From assembly GCF_000423825.1 (NCBI RefSeq), contig NZ_KE384096.1:1-64000 (forward strand): 64,000 nt of DNA, written 5' to 3'. Below the pieces are notes generated by a model that searched no databases, was not told the DNA's origin, and saw nothing but the letters and a program-made list of their open reading frames with translations. Every line of letters starts with the position of its first letter. Within the stretch, counting starts at the first letter, position 1. Shown here piece after piece: positions 56,901 to 64,000 of the stretch. The DNA is from Thermithiobacillus tepidarius DSM 3134 (GTDB lineage Bacteria; Pseudomonadota; Gammaproteobacteria; Acidithiobacillales; Thermithiobacillaceae). The position numbers and the translations under genes are program-made.

Positions 56901-57472
56901 TCCAGCCGCTGTGTCGTCTCCTGCTGCGCCGGGTCGCGGGCGGCCAGGGTGAGGGTGGGATGGGGCCGGCCGGGCTCGATGACGGCGATGAGGCACCAGT
57001 CGCAGAAGCGCCCGACGGCGAAGCGCGTGAAGTTGCGCAGCGCCTCGTTGTAATCCAGCGGTTCCGCCAGCAGGACGCCCGCTTCGGCGAGAAATGCCTG
57101 CTCCGCCTTCTCCATTTCGCTCTCCCGGAGCTGGCGGCGCATGCGGTCGCCCAGCCAGGTCACCAGCGCGGCCACCGCGACGAAGCTGAGCATCCGGATC
57201 AGGTCCGCGCGGTTTAGGAAGGTCAAGGTGTAGCGCGGGACCATGAGGAAGTAGTCCAGCGCCAGCACGCTCAGAACGATGGACAGCACGCCGGGCCCGA
57301 GGCCGCCCAGGAGCGCGCTCAGCACCACGGCGCCGAGAAAGAGCGGCAGCAGGTTGTAGGGGGCGATCACCGGCGCGAGCAGCAGGTTCATGAGCAGCGC
57401 CAAGGCGGTGAACGGTACGGCGAACAGGTAATTCCTCGCCGGAGCGCTATGAATTTGGCTGGTCAGGGACAT
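53945..57472 (-). CDS. Large membrane sensor histidine kinase with GAF and multiple PAS domains
   Basis: The 1175-residue product has an N-terminal membrane domain of about three spans (KdpD/DUF4118-like: LLLAPVIAPYNLLPLFLGAV). A GAF domain (about 130-300) follows, then five PAS domains in a row (motifs such as HPDDLPEDIRLIDQLMAGEM and SNPATRTLYGDSP) with PAC segments ending DITERKR. Then come HisKA (FSYSLAHDLRTPLRGMEGFS) and HATPase ([27 protein letters not shown]). Its kinase core is very similar to that of the preceding soluble kinase. No response regulator is adjacent. The start at 57472 is favoured over the frame to 57538. Confidence 0.88.
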   Translation of the reverse strand: MSLTSQIHSAPARNYLFAVPFTALALLMNLLLAPVIAPYNLLPLFLGAVVLSALLGGLGPGVLSIVLSVLALDYFLMVPRYTLTFLNRADLIRMLSFVAVAALVTWLGDRMRRQLRESEMEKAEQAFLAEAGVLLAEPLDYNEALRNFTRFAVGRFCDWCLIAVIEPGRPHPTLTLAARDPAQQETTQRLEQEYHIDLRGLYGSGKAIATGKTEWVEEITDELLASAVPEPERRALIKRFGIRSFISVPLTARGRTIGAVSFTLTGARRFRARDAALAERLAHLVALAVDSALLFREGHEAEERFRATFEQAGVGIAHTGIDGRVLRVNPKLCDMLGYRADELLQMTFMDVTHPDDLPEDIRLIDQLMAGEMQKLTREKRYLRKDGGVVWGSLTLSVARDAAGVPLYRIAVVEDISERKRVEDTLRESEALFRATFNQAAFGMAHADPQGNFLQVNQKLCDTLGYAVEELLQMTFMEITHPDDLEGDMIQMRRLLSGEIQSYTREKRYLRKDGGVVWANKARSLVRHADGSPAYVIAVIEDITPRKRAEEAVRSAYAFREKILESASNAIFALDWDSRFLLANNALAEISGYSLHELIGQPFGMLFPPEELARIQEHQLRIVVHGERISHCEATMLRKDGARRLVNFSAAPLFEQGKLVSIVATAEDVTERRQMEVALQQEKELLQNVLDTLPVAVWITDETGRITRSNPATRTLYGDSPHVGVAEFDVYKGWWPGTGRRLRAEEWALARAVTRGETVLNEEVEIERFDGARRTILASAMPLRGPADQGLGAIGIAQDITALKRTQEALRESQANLARAQAIARLGSWVWDTASGELSGSDELYRLFGLTPGKPFSLDVLRERLHPDDRARVEAVIGATLEQGQLPQVDYRILLPDGSERTVTVQGEIMEENGSGCPRRIIGTIQDITERKRIENEIRELNVSLERRVAERTAELESFSYSLAHDLRTPLRGMEGFSQILLEDYAGRLDDAGRDCLQRIRLASQRMAALIDAMLNLARVTRTEMQFEAVDLSDMARRIAAQLQASAPLRRVDWTIADGLQVRGDPRLLQVVLENLLGNAWKFTSKHERARIEFGAREEAGERSYFVRDDGAGFDMAYAGKLFQPFQRLHGITEFEGTGIGLATVARIIARHGGRVWAEGSVERGATFCFTLGAAS

Positions 57473-58035
57473 GCAACCTCTAATTCCGGCTGGGGGCAAA
57501 AACTTGAGTACTTTAAAGGCGCAGGCGCCGGCAGGCAATCAGGCCTATGCCCGTGCATCGCCTCATCGGTCGCAGGGTTTCGGCCCTTGGCGAGCTTGCT
57601 GAGACGCCCGTTGCAGATGCTTGACGGGGAAAGGAAATTTTTATTGGAAACGACGTGCCGAGCGGTCCGGCAGGAAAACGCGCTTGGCGGACTCCGATCG
57701 ATGGTCGCGCGCCTTCTTGGATGCCTTTCCGGAGCGGAAGTTCGCAAACATGGCCCGGCGCCGGACAGAAATCGCCGCCGGCACCCGGGCGGGCACCCGA
57801 CCGAAAGGCTGATATTTGGCCACCATTTTAGTTCCTAAGATGGTTTCGGGTTTACAGTCCCGCATATTGTCCTTAACATTTCCCGGCTTCCCATTCCGAC
57901 CCCATGGCGGGTTGCAGTTCAATTCGCGCGCTCGCACCGCCCGGAGAACGGCATGTTATATTTTTTCCGAGGAAGGCGCTAAGGCACCTATTTGTATAAA
58001 TAAATTTCCAAGATTCCTGCCGACAGAGACCTATC
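57473..58035. other. Divergent intergenic region before the stressosome operon
   Basis: The 563 bases between the large kinase and the RsbR gene hold no well-supported gene beyond one uncertain 61-codon frame. The last 90 bases are AT-rich (TTATATTTTTT at 57957, TTGTATAAATAAATT at 57992), unlike the surroundings, and are the likely promoter zone of the stressosome operon. The -35 box is not clear. No sigma-B-like promoter is evident. Confidence 0.55.
57641..57826 (-). CDS. Possible small basic protein
   Basis: A 61-codon frame starts MVAKYQPFGRVPARVPAAIS at the ATG at 57826, with AGGAAC eight bases before it. It ends in a Lys/Arg-rich tail (DHRSESAKRVFLPDRSARRF). The ribosome site is good but the composition is only weakly protein-like, and an overlapping frame exists on the other strand. 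Doubtful. Confidence 0.25.
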   Translation of the reverse strand: MVAKYQPFGRVPARVPAAISVRRRAMFANFRSGKASKKARDHRSESAKRVFLPDRSARRFQ

Positions 58036-58881
58036 ATGACCGATCCGAAAAAGCTGCTGAAATCCCATGAATCCGACGTCCTCGAGCGCTGGCTCGCCAA
58101 GCTGGACGAATCGGGTTCGCGCCTCAACCAGATGCTCACCGACGAGGAACGGGTCCGCTATTCCAAGGAAATTCTGGGCCGGCTCGTGCAGGCACTGAAG
58201 CCGGGCGCGGGGAAGCCGGTGGAGGACGAAGCCTTCGCCTCCCTTCGCGAATATCTGGCCGGCCTGTCCGCCGGCTTCGCCGAGCGCGGCTTCAGCCCCT
58301 CGGAAACCGCCACCTATGTGTTTTCGCTCAAGGAGGCGATCTTCGAGCTGTACCAGCGGGAACTCAAGGGCGAGGAGCTGGTGGCCCGCATCTGGGAAAT
58401 CAGCACGGCCATCGATCAGCTTGGCCTGCATACCTTCGAGGCCTTCAGCCTGAACCGGGAGCGCATCATCAAGAGCCAGGCGCAGGCGCTCTCCGAGCTG
58501 TCGACGCCGGTGATCCAGGTCTGGGAGGGCATCATCGCGCTGCCGCTGGTCGGCTCCATCGATTCCATGCGCGCCAAGGAGATCATGGAAAAGCTGCTGG
58601 ACGCCGTGATCGCCTACGAGGCCGACATCGTGATCATCGACATCACCGGCGTGCCGGTGGTGGACACCCAGGTGGCCAACCGCCTGATGCGCACGGTGGA
58701 ATCGGTGCGGCTGCTGGGTACCCGCTCCATCATCACCGGCATCAATCCCGTCATCGCCCAGACCCTGGTGCAATTGGGCGTGGACCTCAGCCAGCTCACC
58801 ACCAAGGCCTCCCTGCGCGCCGGCCTCCAGCAAGCCTTCCGCGACCTGCAGCTGACGGTGCGGCCGGCCGGGAGGGCCTGA
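58036..58881 (+). CDS. rsbR: Stressosome scaffold RsbR
   Basis: RsbR is the sensory subunit of the stressosome. The 281-residue product has an N-terminal non-haem-globin-like or RsbRD helical domain (residues 1-165) and a C-terminal STAS domain. The STAS domain has IDITGVPVVDTQVANRLMRT, whose Thr in VVDT matches the first phosphorylation site of Bacillus RsbR (Thr171). ATG at 58036 with a weak site (AGAGA). It is the first gene of a seven-gene unit. Confidence 0.88.
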   Translation: MTDPKKLLKSHESDVLERWLAKLDESGSRLNQMLTDEERVRYSKEILGRLVQALKPGAGKPVEDEAFASLREYLAGLSAGFAERGFSPSETATYVFSLKEAIFELYQRELKGEELVARIWEISTAIDQLGLHTFEAFSLNRERIIKSQAQALSELSTPVIQVWEGIIALPLVGSIDSMRAKEIMEKLLDAVIAYEADIVIIDITGVPVVDTQVANRLMRTVESVRLLGTRSIITGINPVIAQTLVQLGVDLSQLTTKASLRAGLQQAFRDLQLTVRPAGRA

Positions 58882-58882
58882 G

Positions 58883-59284
58883 ATGGCGAGCAATATCCCC
58901 ATCCTGCAGATCGGCCGCAACCTGATCGTGCCCATTCAGGGCGACCTGTATGACCAATTGGTGCTGGAGCTGCAGTCGGATATTCTCAACCGCATCGAGA
59001 AGACGGCCGCCGCCGGGCTCATCCTCGACATCAGCGCGCTGGATTTCGTGGACTCCTTCATGGCGCGGGTGCTCAACGACATCGCCACCATGGCCGGCCT
59101 CATGGGCACCCGCACGGTGGTGGTGGGCCTGTCGCCGGCCATCGCCATGATCCTCATGGAGCTCGGCCTGCAGTTGAGCAACGTGCCCACGGCCCGGAAT
59201 CTGGAGAAGGGCTTGAAGCTCCTGGCCGAGCTGCTCGGCCCCGAGCAGGACAAGGCCGGGGAGGATGTCCGCCATGACGAATAA
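58883..59284 (+). CDS. rsbS: Stressosome scaffold RsbS
   Basis: RsbS is the single-STAS-domain core subunit of the stressosome. It holds RsbT until phosphorylated. The 133-residue product has IGRNLIVPIQGDLYDQLVLE and the phosphoserine segment ILDISALDFVDSFMARVLND, whose DS Ser corresponds to the Bacillus RsbS site (Ser59). It starts two bases after rsbR and overlaps rsbT by 11 bases. Confidence 0.9.
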   Translation: MASNIPILQIGRNLIVPIQGDLYDQLVLELQSDILNRIEKTAAAGLILDISALDFVDSFMARVLNDIATMAGLMGTRTVVVGLSPAIAMILMELGLQLSNVPTARNLEKGLKLLAELLGPEQDKAGEDVRHDE

Positions 59285-59687
59285 GGGACGCGCCAAGGTG
59301 GTGGCCATCAACACGGAAGCGGATGTCATCATCGCCCGCCAGGAGGGCCGGCAATTGGCGCAGCAGCTCGGCTTCAAGGCGGTGGATCAGGCGCGCATCA
59401 CCACCGCCATTTCCGAGCTGGCCCGCAACGTGGTGGTCTACGGCGTGCGCGGGTCGGTGACGCTGCGCGAGCTGCAAAGCCCCGAGGGGCGGACCGGCAT
59501 CGAGATCCAGGTGGACGACGAAGGCCCCGGCATCGCCGATATCGACCTGGCCATGGGGCAGGGCTACAGTTCCAGCAAGGGGCTGGGCGCCGGCCTGCCG
59601 GGCACGCAGCGGCTCATGGACGAATTCGAGATCCGCAGCGCGCCGGGCGAGGGCGTGCACGTGACCATCCGCAAATGGCGCCAGTAG
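59274..59687 (+). CDS. rsbT: Stressosome switch kinase RsbT
   Basis: RsbT phosphorylates RsbR and RsbS on stress, is released from the stressosome and activates a partner. The 137-residue product has the ATPase N box AISELARNVVVYG, the G1 box DDEGPGI and the G2 loop SSSKGLGAGLPGTQRLMDEF. The ATG at 59274 has GAGG nine bases upstream; the alternative at 59265 leaves almost no spacing. It overlaps rsbS by 11 bases and the next gene by 13. Confidence 0.92.
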   Translation: MTNKGRAKVVAINTEADVIIARQEGRQLAQQLGFKAVDQARITTAISELARNVVVYGVRGSVTLRELQSPEGRTGIEIQVDDEGPGIADIDLAMGQGYSSSKGLGAGLPGTQRLMDEFEIRSAPGEGVHVTIRKWRQ

Positions 59688-60076
59688 CGGCATTGTCCCT
59701 GCCGGTCCGGCATATGGAGGACGTGCTGTGGGCGCGGCAGGAGGTCGGCCGCTTCATCGCCGGCCTGCCATTCACGGCCGAGGACCGCAGCCGCATCGAG
59801 GTGATCGTGTCCGAGCTGGCCAGCAACATGGTCAAGCATGCCGGACATGGCACCTTGCGGGTGGAGCGCCTGGATGCGCGGCCGGGGGTGCGCCTCGTTG
59901 CCGAGGACCACGGCCGCGGCATCGCCGACCTGGAGCGGGCGCTGCAGCGGGCCTTCTCCACGGCGGGCTCCTTCGGCGACGGCTTGCCGATGGTGCGGGA
60001 GATGGCCGACCGCTTCGCCATCGATTCGGCGCCGGGGCAGGGCACGCGGGTGGAGGTGGAAAAATGGGCCGTCTGA
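59675..60076 (+). CDS. RsbW/RsbT-like ATPase
   Basis: The 133-residue product is a second HATPase_c_2 protein of the anti-sigma-factor kinase kind: VSELASNMVKHAGHGTLRVE (N box), VAEDHGRGIADLE (G1) and STAGSFGDGLPMVREMADRF (G2). In other RsbRST modules a second ATPase of this kind occurs beside RsbT. Its partner may be RsbX-like or downstream kinases. The sequence shows no sigma factor or anti-anti-sigma factor nearby. It overlaps rsbT by 13 and the phosphatase gene by 13 bases. Confidence 0.85.
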   Translation: MAPVAALSLPVRHMEDVLWARQEVGRFIAGLPFTAEDRSRIEVIVSELASNMVKHAGHGTLRVERLDARPGVRLVAEDHGRGIADLERALQRAFSTAGSFGDGLPMVREMADRFAIDSAPGQGTRVEVEKWAV

Positions 60077-60641
60077 GCTGCGGCCTCGTGCACCAGCCGG
60101 TCATCGGCGAAACCCGCAGCGGCGACGACTACTGCGTCATCCATTCCCGCGACATGGTGCTGGTGGCGATGGCCGACGGGCTCGGCCACGGCCCGATGGC
60201 GCAGGCGGCGGCGCACCGGGCCATCGAGTACGTTGCCAGGCACCAGGAGCAGGACCCGCGCGCGCTGCTGGACGGCTGCCATCGCGCGCTGCGCGGCACG
60301 CGCGGAGCGGTGCTGGCGATCGTGCGCATCGACCTGCGCGCCGGCACCCTGGTGCACGCGGGGCTCGGCAACATCGAGACGCGCATCGTCGCCGCGGAGC
60401 GGATCTACCGCCCGGTCACCGTCAACGGCATCGCCGGCTATACGGCGCGCAGCTTCCGCGCCGAACAATTCGCCTTTTTGCCCGGTGACCTGCTCATCAT
60501 GCACACCGACGGCATCTCGGACCGCTTCGAGATCTCGCCCGCCGCCCGCGGGCGCGACCTGCAGATGCTGGCCAGCCAGATCGTGCATGAACATGGCCGC
60601 CACCACGATGACCAGCTCCTCCTGATTTTGAGGTATGAAAC

Positions 60642-60645
<4 letters not shown>
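60064..60645 (+). CDS. rsbX: RsbX-like PP2C phosphatase
   Basis: RsbX resets the stressosome by dephosphorylating RsbR and RsbS. The 193-residue product has the PP2C/SpoIIE pattern: GETRSGDDYCVI, VLVAMADGLGHGPMAQAAAH, AIVRIDLRAGTLVHAGLGNI and LLIMHTDGISDRF. The aspartates in these positions bind Mn/Mg. ATG at 60064 overlaps the preceding gene's end; the longer frame is rejected. A GTGA junction couples it to the kinase downstream. Confidence 0.88.
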
Positions 60646-61705
<1,060 letters not shown>

Positions 61706-61709
<4 letters not shown>

Positions 61710-63745
61710 GCGAGGCAGGCAAGCACATTCTGATCGTGGAGGACGACGCCGCCAGCCGCGAGCGGCTGCGGGATCACCTGACGATGGCGGGCTATGCGGT
61801 CACGACGGCAGCGGATGGCGACAGCGGACTGGCGCTGGCGCGCCGGGAGCGGCCCGATCTGGTGATCACCGATTTGATCCTGCCCGGCAAGAACGGCTTC
61901 CGCTTTACCGCGGAGCTGAAGGCCGACCCGGAGTTTGCCCGGATTCCGGTCATGTGGGTGACCGCCTTCTGCGGCGAGGAGGAGATCCGCCGGCAGGTTC
62001 AGGACACCGGGTTGGACGAGCGGCTGCCGGGCCTGACGGCGGTGCTGTACAAGCCCTTCCGCCACCGCGAGCTCCTGCAGCAGGTGCGCCAGCTGCTGGG
62101 GGAGGCGGACGCCGCCTGTCCCGCCTGCCGCGTGCTCGTCGTGGACGACGATCCGGCCAACCTGGAGCTGATCGAACGACGGCTGGAAGTGGAAAACTTC
62201 GCCACCGCCCTGGCGGAAACCGGCGCCGCCGCCCTGGAGCGCATCCGGCACGAGCGCTTCGACGCGGTGCTGCTGGACCTGCGCCTGCCCGACATGGATG
62301 GCCTTGAAGTGCTGGCCGCCATGCGCGAGCAGAACGGCGATTTTCCGGTGATCGTGATGACGGCGCACGGCTCCGAAGCCATCGCCGTGAAGGCGCTGAC
62401 GGCCGGGGCGACGGACTATCTGATCAAGCCGGTCGGCCGCCGCGATCTGGTGGCGGCCCTGCGCAACGCCATCGAAAAGCACCGGCTGCAGCTGGAAAAC
62501 CGGCGCATCCAGAAAAATCTCTTCGCCGCCATGCTGGCGCTGCAGCAAAGCCTGCAGACCATCGAGCGCGATCACCGGCGCCTGACCGACCTCCTGGAGA
62601 GCGTGGAGGTGGGCGTGCTCATCCTGGACGCGGCGGGGCAGATCGAGCTGCTCAATCCCAAGGGCGCCGAGCTGCTGCGCCTGGGTACGCCGCCGGTGGC
62701 GCGCGGCACGCTCTTTTCCGGCATCACCGCCGTGCGCGACGAGCGCGGGGAGGCGATGCCGCTGGAGCAGCTCTTCGCGGTGCCCGGCAGCAAGATCGTC
62801 GATGTCGTTTGCTTCTTCGAGTGGGCCGACGGCGTGGAGCGGGCGTTGCTGATGACCGCCAATCCCTTGCTGGACGAGGCCGGCGCCTGCGGCGGACTGA
62901 TCATGGTGTTCCGCGACATCACCGAACGCTACGCCCGCAACCGCCGCATCGAGGCCCTGCTGCTCGAGCAGGAGCAGGCCCTCAGAATGGCCGACCAGCG
63001 CCTGCAGCAGGAGGTGGCGGCGACCGCCGTCGCGGCCGAGCACATGAAAAACGACGTGCTTTCCGCCGTGTCCCACGAGCTCAAGACCCCGCTCAGCCTG
63101 ATCGTCGGCTTCGCCTCCCTGCTGGCCGAGGACAGCGACGGCAATCTCACCCCGGCCCAGCGGCAGATGGTGGAGCGCATTCGCATGGGCGCGGACCGGC
63201 TGTCCCAGAAGATCGAGGACCTGCTCGACTATGCCATGCTGACCGGCGGCATGCTCCGGCCGCAGCATGCGCCCGTGCCCCTGGCCGAGGTCGCCCGCGG
63301 CGTGGTCGAGGTCTACGCCGGCCGGGCGCAGGAGCGCGGCGTCTATCTGGGGCTGGACCTGCAGGTGCCGGACGCGCGGGTGCAGGGGGATGCCGCTCTG
63401 GTGCGCAAGATCCTGGACCAGCTCCTGTCCAATGCCGTCAAGTTCATCGGCATCGGCGGCCAGATCATGGTCAGGATCGGCATGTCGCCGGACGGCGCCG
63501 TGGTGCTGGCGGTGGAGGACACCGGCATCGGCATCGATCCCGAGATCCTGCCGCGCATCTTCGACCGCTTCTACCAGGCCGAGGGCCACAGCACCGGCCG
63601 CTTCGGCGGCATGGGGCTGGGCCTGGCGCTGGTGAAAGGCTTCGCGGATCTGATGGGTGCGCGCGTGGAGGCGGAAAGCAAACCCGGCCAGGGCAGCACC
63701 TTCCGGGTCGTTTGGCCGGCCGGGATGGCGCGGGCCGCCGGCTGA
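61706..63745 (+). CDS. Two-receiver hybrid histidine kinase
   Basis: The 679-residue product has two tandem receivers. The first has IVEDDAASRE with phosphoacceptor in LVITDLILPGKNG. The second, from about residue 140, has VVDDDPAN and AVLLDLRLPDMDG. A PAS-like domain (about 290-400) follows, then HisKA (VLSAVSHELKTPLSLIVGFA, His at about 457) and HATPase (LDQLLSNAVKFI, EDTGIGID, GGMGLGLALV). It lacks a DNA-binding domain. It is the last gene of the stressosome unit and the probable target of the preceding kinase. Confidence 0.9.
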
Positions 63746-63768
63746 GGGCAAAGCCAGCCACCAAGCAT

Positions 63769-63790
63769 GGCGGGGGCCGAAGCCCCCGCC
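63769..63790. terminator. Hairpin after the stressosome operon
   Basis: GGCGGGGGC and GCCCCCGCC form a nine-base-pair stem with loop CGAA, 24 bases after the last stop. No T-run follows on either side, so it is a weak terminator candidate for one or both converging genes. Confidence 0.5.
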
Positions 63791-63803
63791 TGTGCATGCG
63801 CCT

Positions 63804-64000
63804 TTACAGGCCGATCAGTTCGGCGTGCCTGCCGGATTGGACGATACGGCCCAGGATCTCCCCGGACGTGATGCAGTCGGGGTTGTACGCGACCAGCATG
63901 AGATGCGGCCTGGCCGCCGGGAAATGCGCACTGATGATGCCGTCATCCGCGCGCAACATGTCCTCGAGCCGCTCCAACTCCTCGCGGCCCAGCAACTCAT
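63804..64000 (-). CDS. Unknown protein, C-terminal part (cut by window edge)
   Basis: The frame is open to the right edge and ends at 63804 with TAA-type stop context after HAELIGL. The visible 65 residues include LEDMLRADDGIISAHFPAAR and MLVAYNPDCITSGEILGRIV, a pattern like a ferredoxin-fold metal-binding (HMA-like) domain in which a cysteine is conserved. The family is not identified. It converges on the stressosome operon. Confidence 0.5.
   Translation of the reverse strand, partial: ELLGREELERLEDMLRADDGIISAHFPAARPHLMLVAYNPDCITSGEILGRIVQSGRHAELIGL

Noticed and set aside
53885-57217. 1110-codon plus-strand frame opposite the large kinase
   Set aside because: It is antisense noise from a GC-rich gene; the kinase on the minus strand has full domain support.
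57621-57812. 63-codon plus-strand frame
   Set aside because: It starts at TTG with no convincing ribosome site and overlaps another weak frame on the opposite strand.
57950-58035. Sigma-54 promoter before rsbR
   Set aside because: GGCAC is present but no GC at the required distance (GG-N10-GC) follows.

Overview
The window is about 64 kb of very GC-rich bacterial chromosome. The gene order thiL-pgpA-cinA-thpR-recA-recX-alaS, the pair lysC/tRNA-Ser(GCU)-tRNA-Arg(ACG), an Rsd/AlgQ homologue, SlyX and abundant Pseudomonas-type REP palindromes all point to a Gammaproteobacterium. I cannot name the genus from the sequence alone. Coding density is high. Many neighbouring genes overlap by ATGA, TGATG or GTGA junctions.

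Layout. 0-0.8 kb: the tail of an ISL3-family insertion sequence followed by the 3' remnant of an outer-membrane-type protein gene. 0.9-6.1 kb: accessory membrane, oxidoreductase and DUF genes. 6.1-13.8 kb: the conserved thiL-pgpA-cinA-thpR-recA-recX-alaS block. 13.8-23.6 kb: an accessory stretch. It holds a MerR operon that begins with an unlisted 45-residue cysteine-rich peptide gene and is preceded by an ACGT palindrome, then a polymer-forming membrane protein, a VIT1/CCC1 transporter, a holin-like protein, a patatin, a DAHP synthase and a two-component pair. 23.7-25.9 kb: lysC, a methyltransferase-like gene and two tRNAs. 25.9-37.3 kb: a decaying defence region. It contains an Mrr-type nuclease gene with an in-frame TAG, hsdM frameshifted exactly at its NPPF motif, an embedded winged-helix/nucleotidyltransferase pair, an IS3 element that has cut hsdS in half, a RhuM-Fic gene and an apparently intact hsdR. 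A 24-codon micro-ORF before hsdS repeats the 3' end of hsdR.

37.5-45.4 kb: a phosphoribosyltransferase/kinase-like fusion, an ankyrin protein, arfB, msrB, slyX, an exported peroxiredoxin with an unlisted 56-residue partner, rsd and recQ. 45.5-50.6 kb: class I fructose-bisphosphate aldolase, a hydrolase, transketolase and transaldolase, a sugar-phosphate interconversion cluster. 50.9-57.5 kb: two sensor kinases with closely similar kinase cores separated by an acyl-CoA dehydrogenase gene. 58.0-63.7 kb: a seven-gene overlapping stressosome operon (RsbR, RsbS, RsbT, a second RsbW/RsbT-like ATPase, RsbX). It ends in a histidine kinase carrying an RsbU-like N-terminal domain and a two-receiver hybrid kinase.

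The most interesting points are the stressosome wired into a phosphorelay, the cysteine-peptide/MerR/unknown-protein operon, the layered decay and insertion history of the type I restriction locus, the PRTase-kinase fusion, and the two families of intergenic palindromes. Functional statements rest on visible motifs and recalled families. No database search was run.
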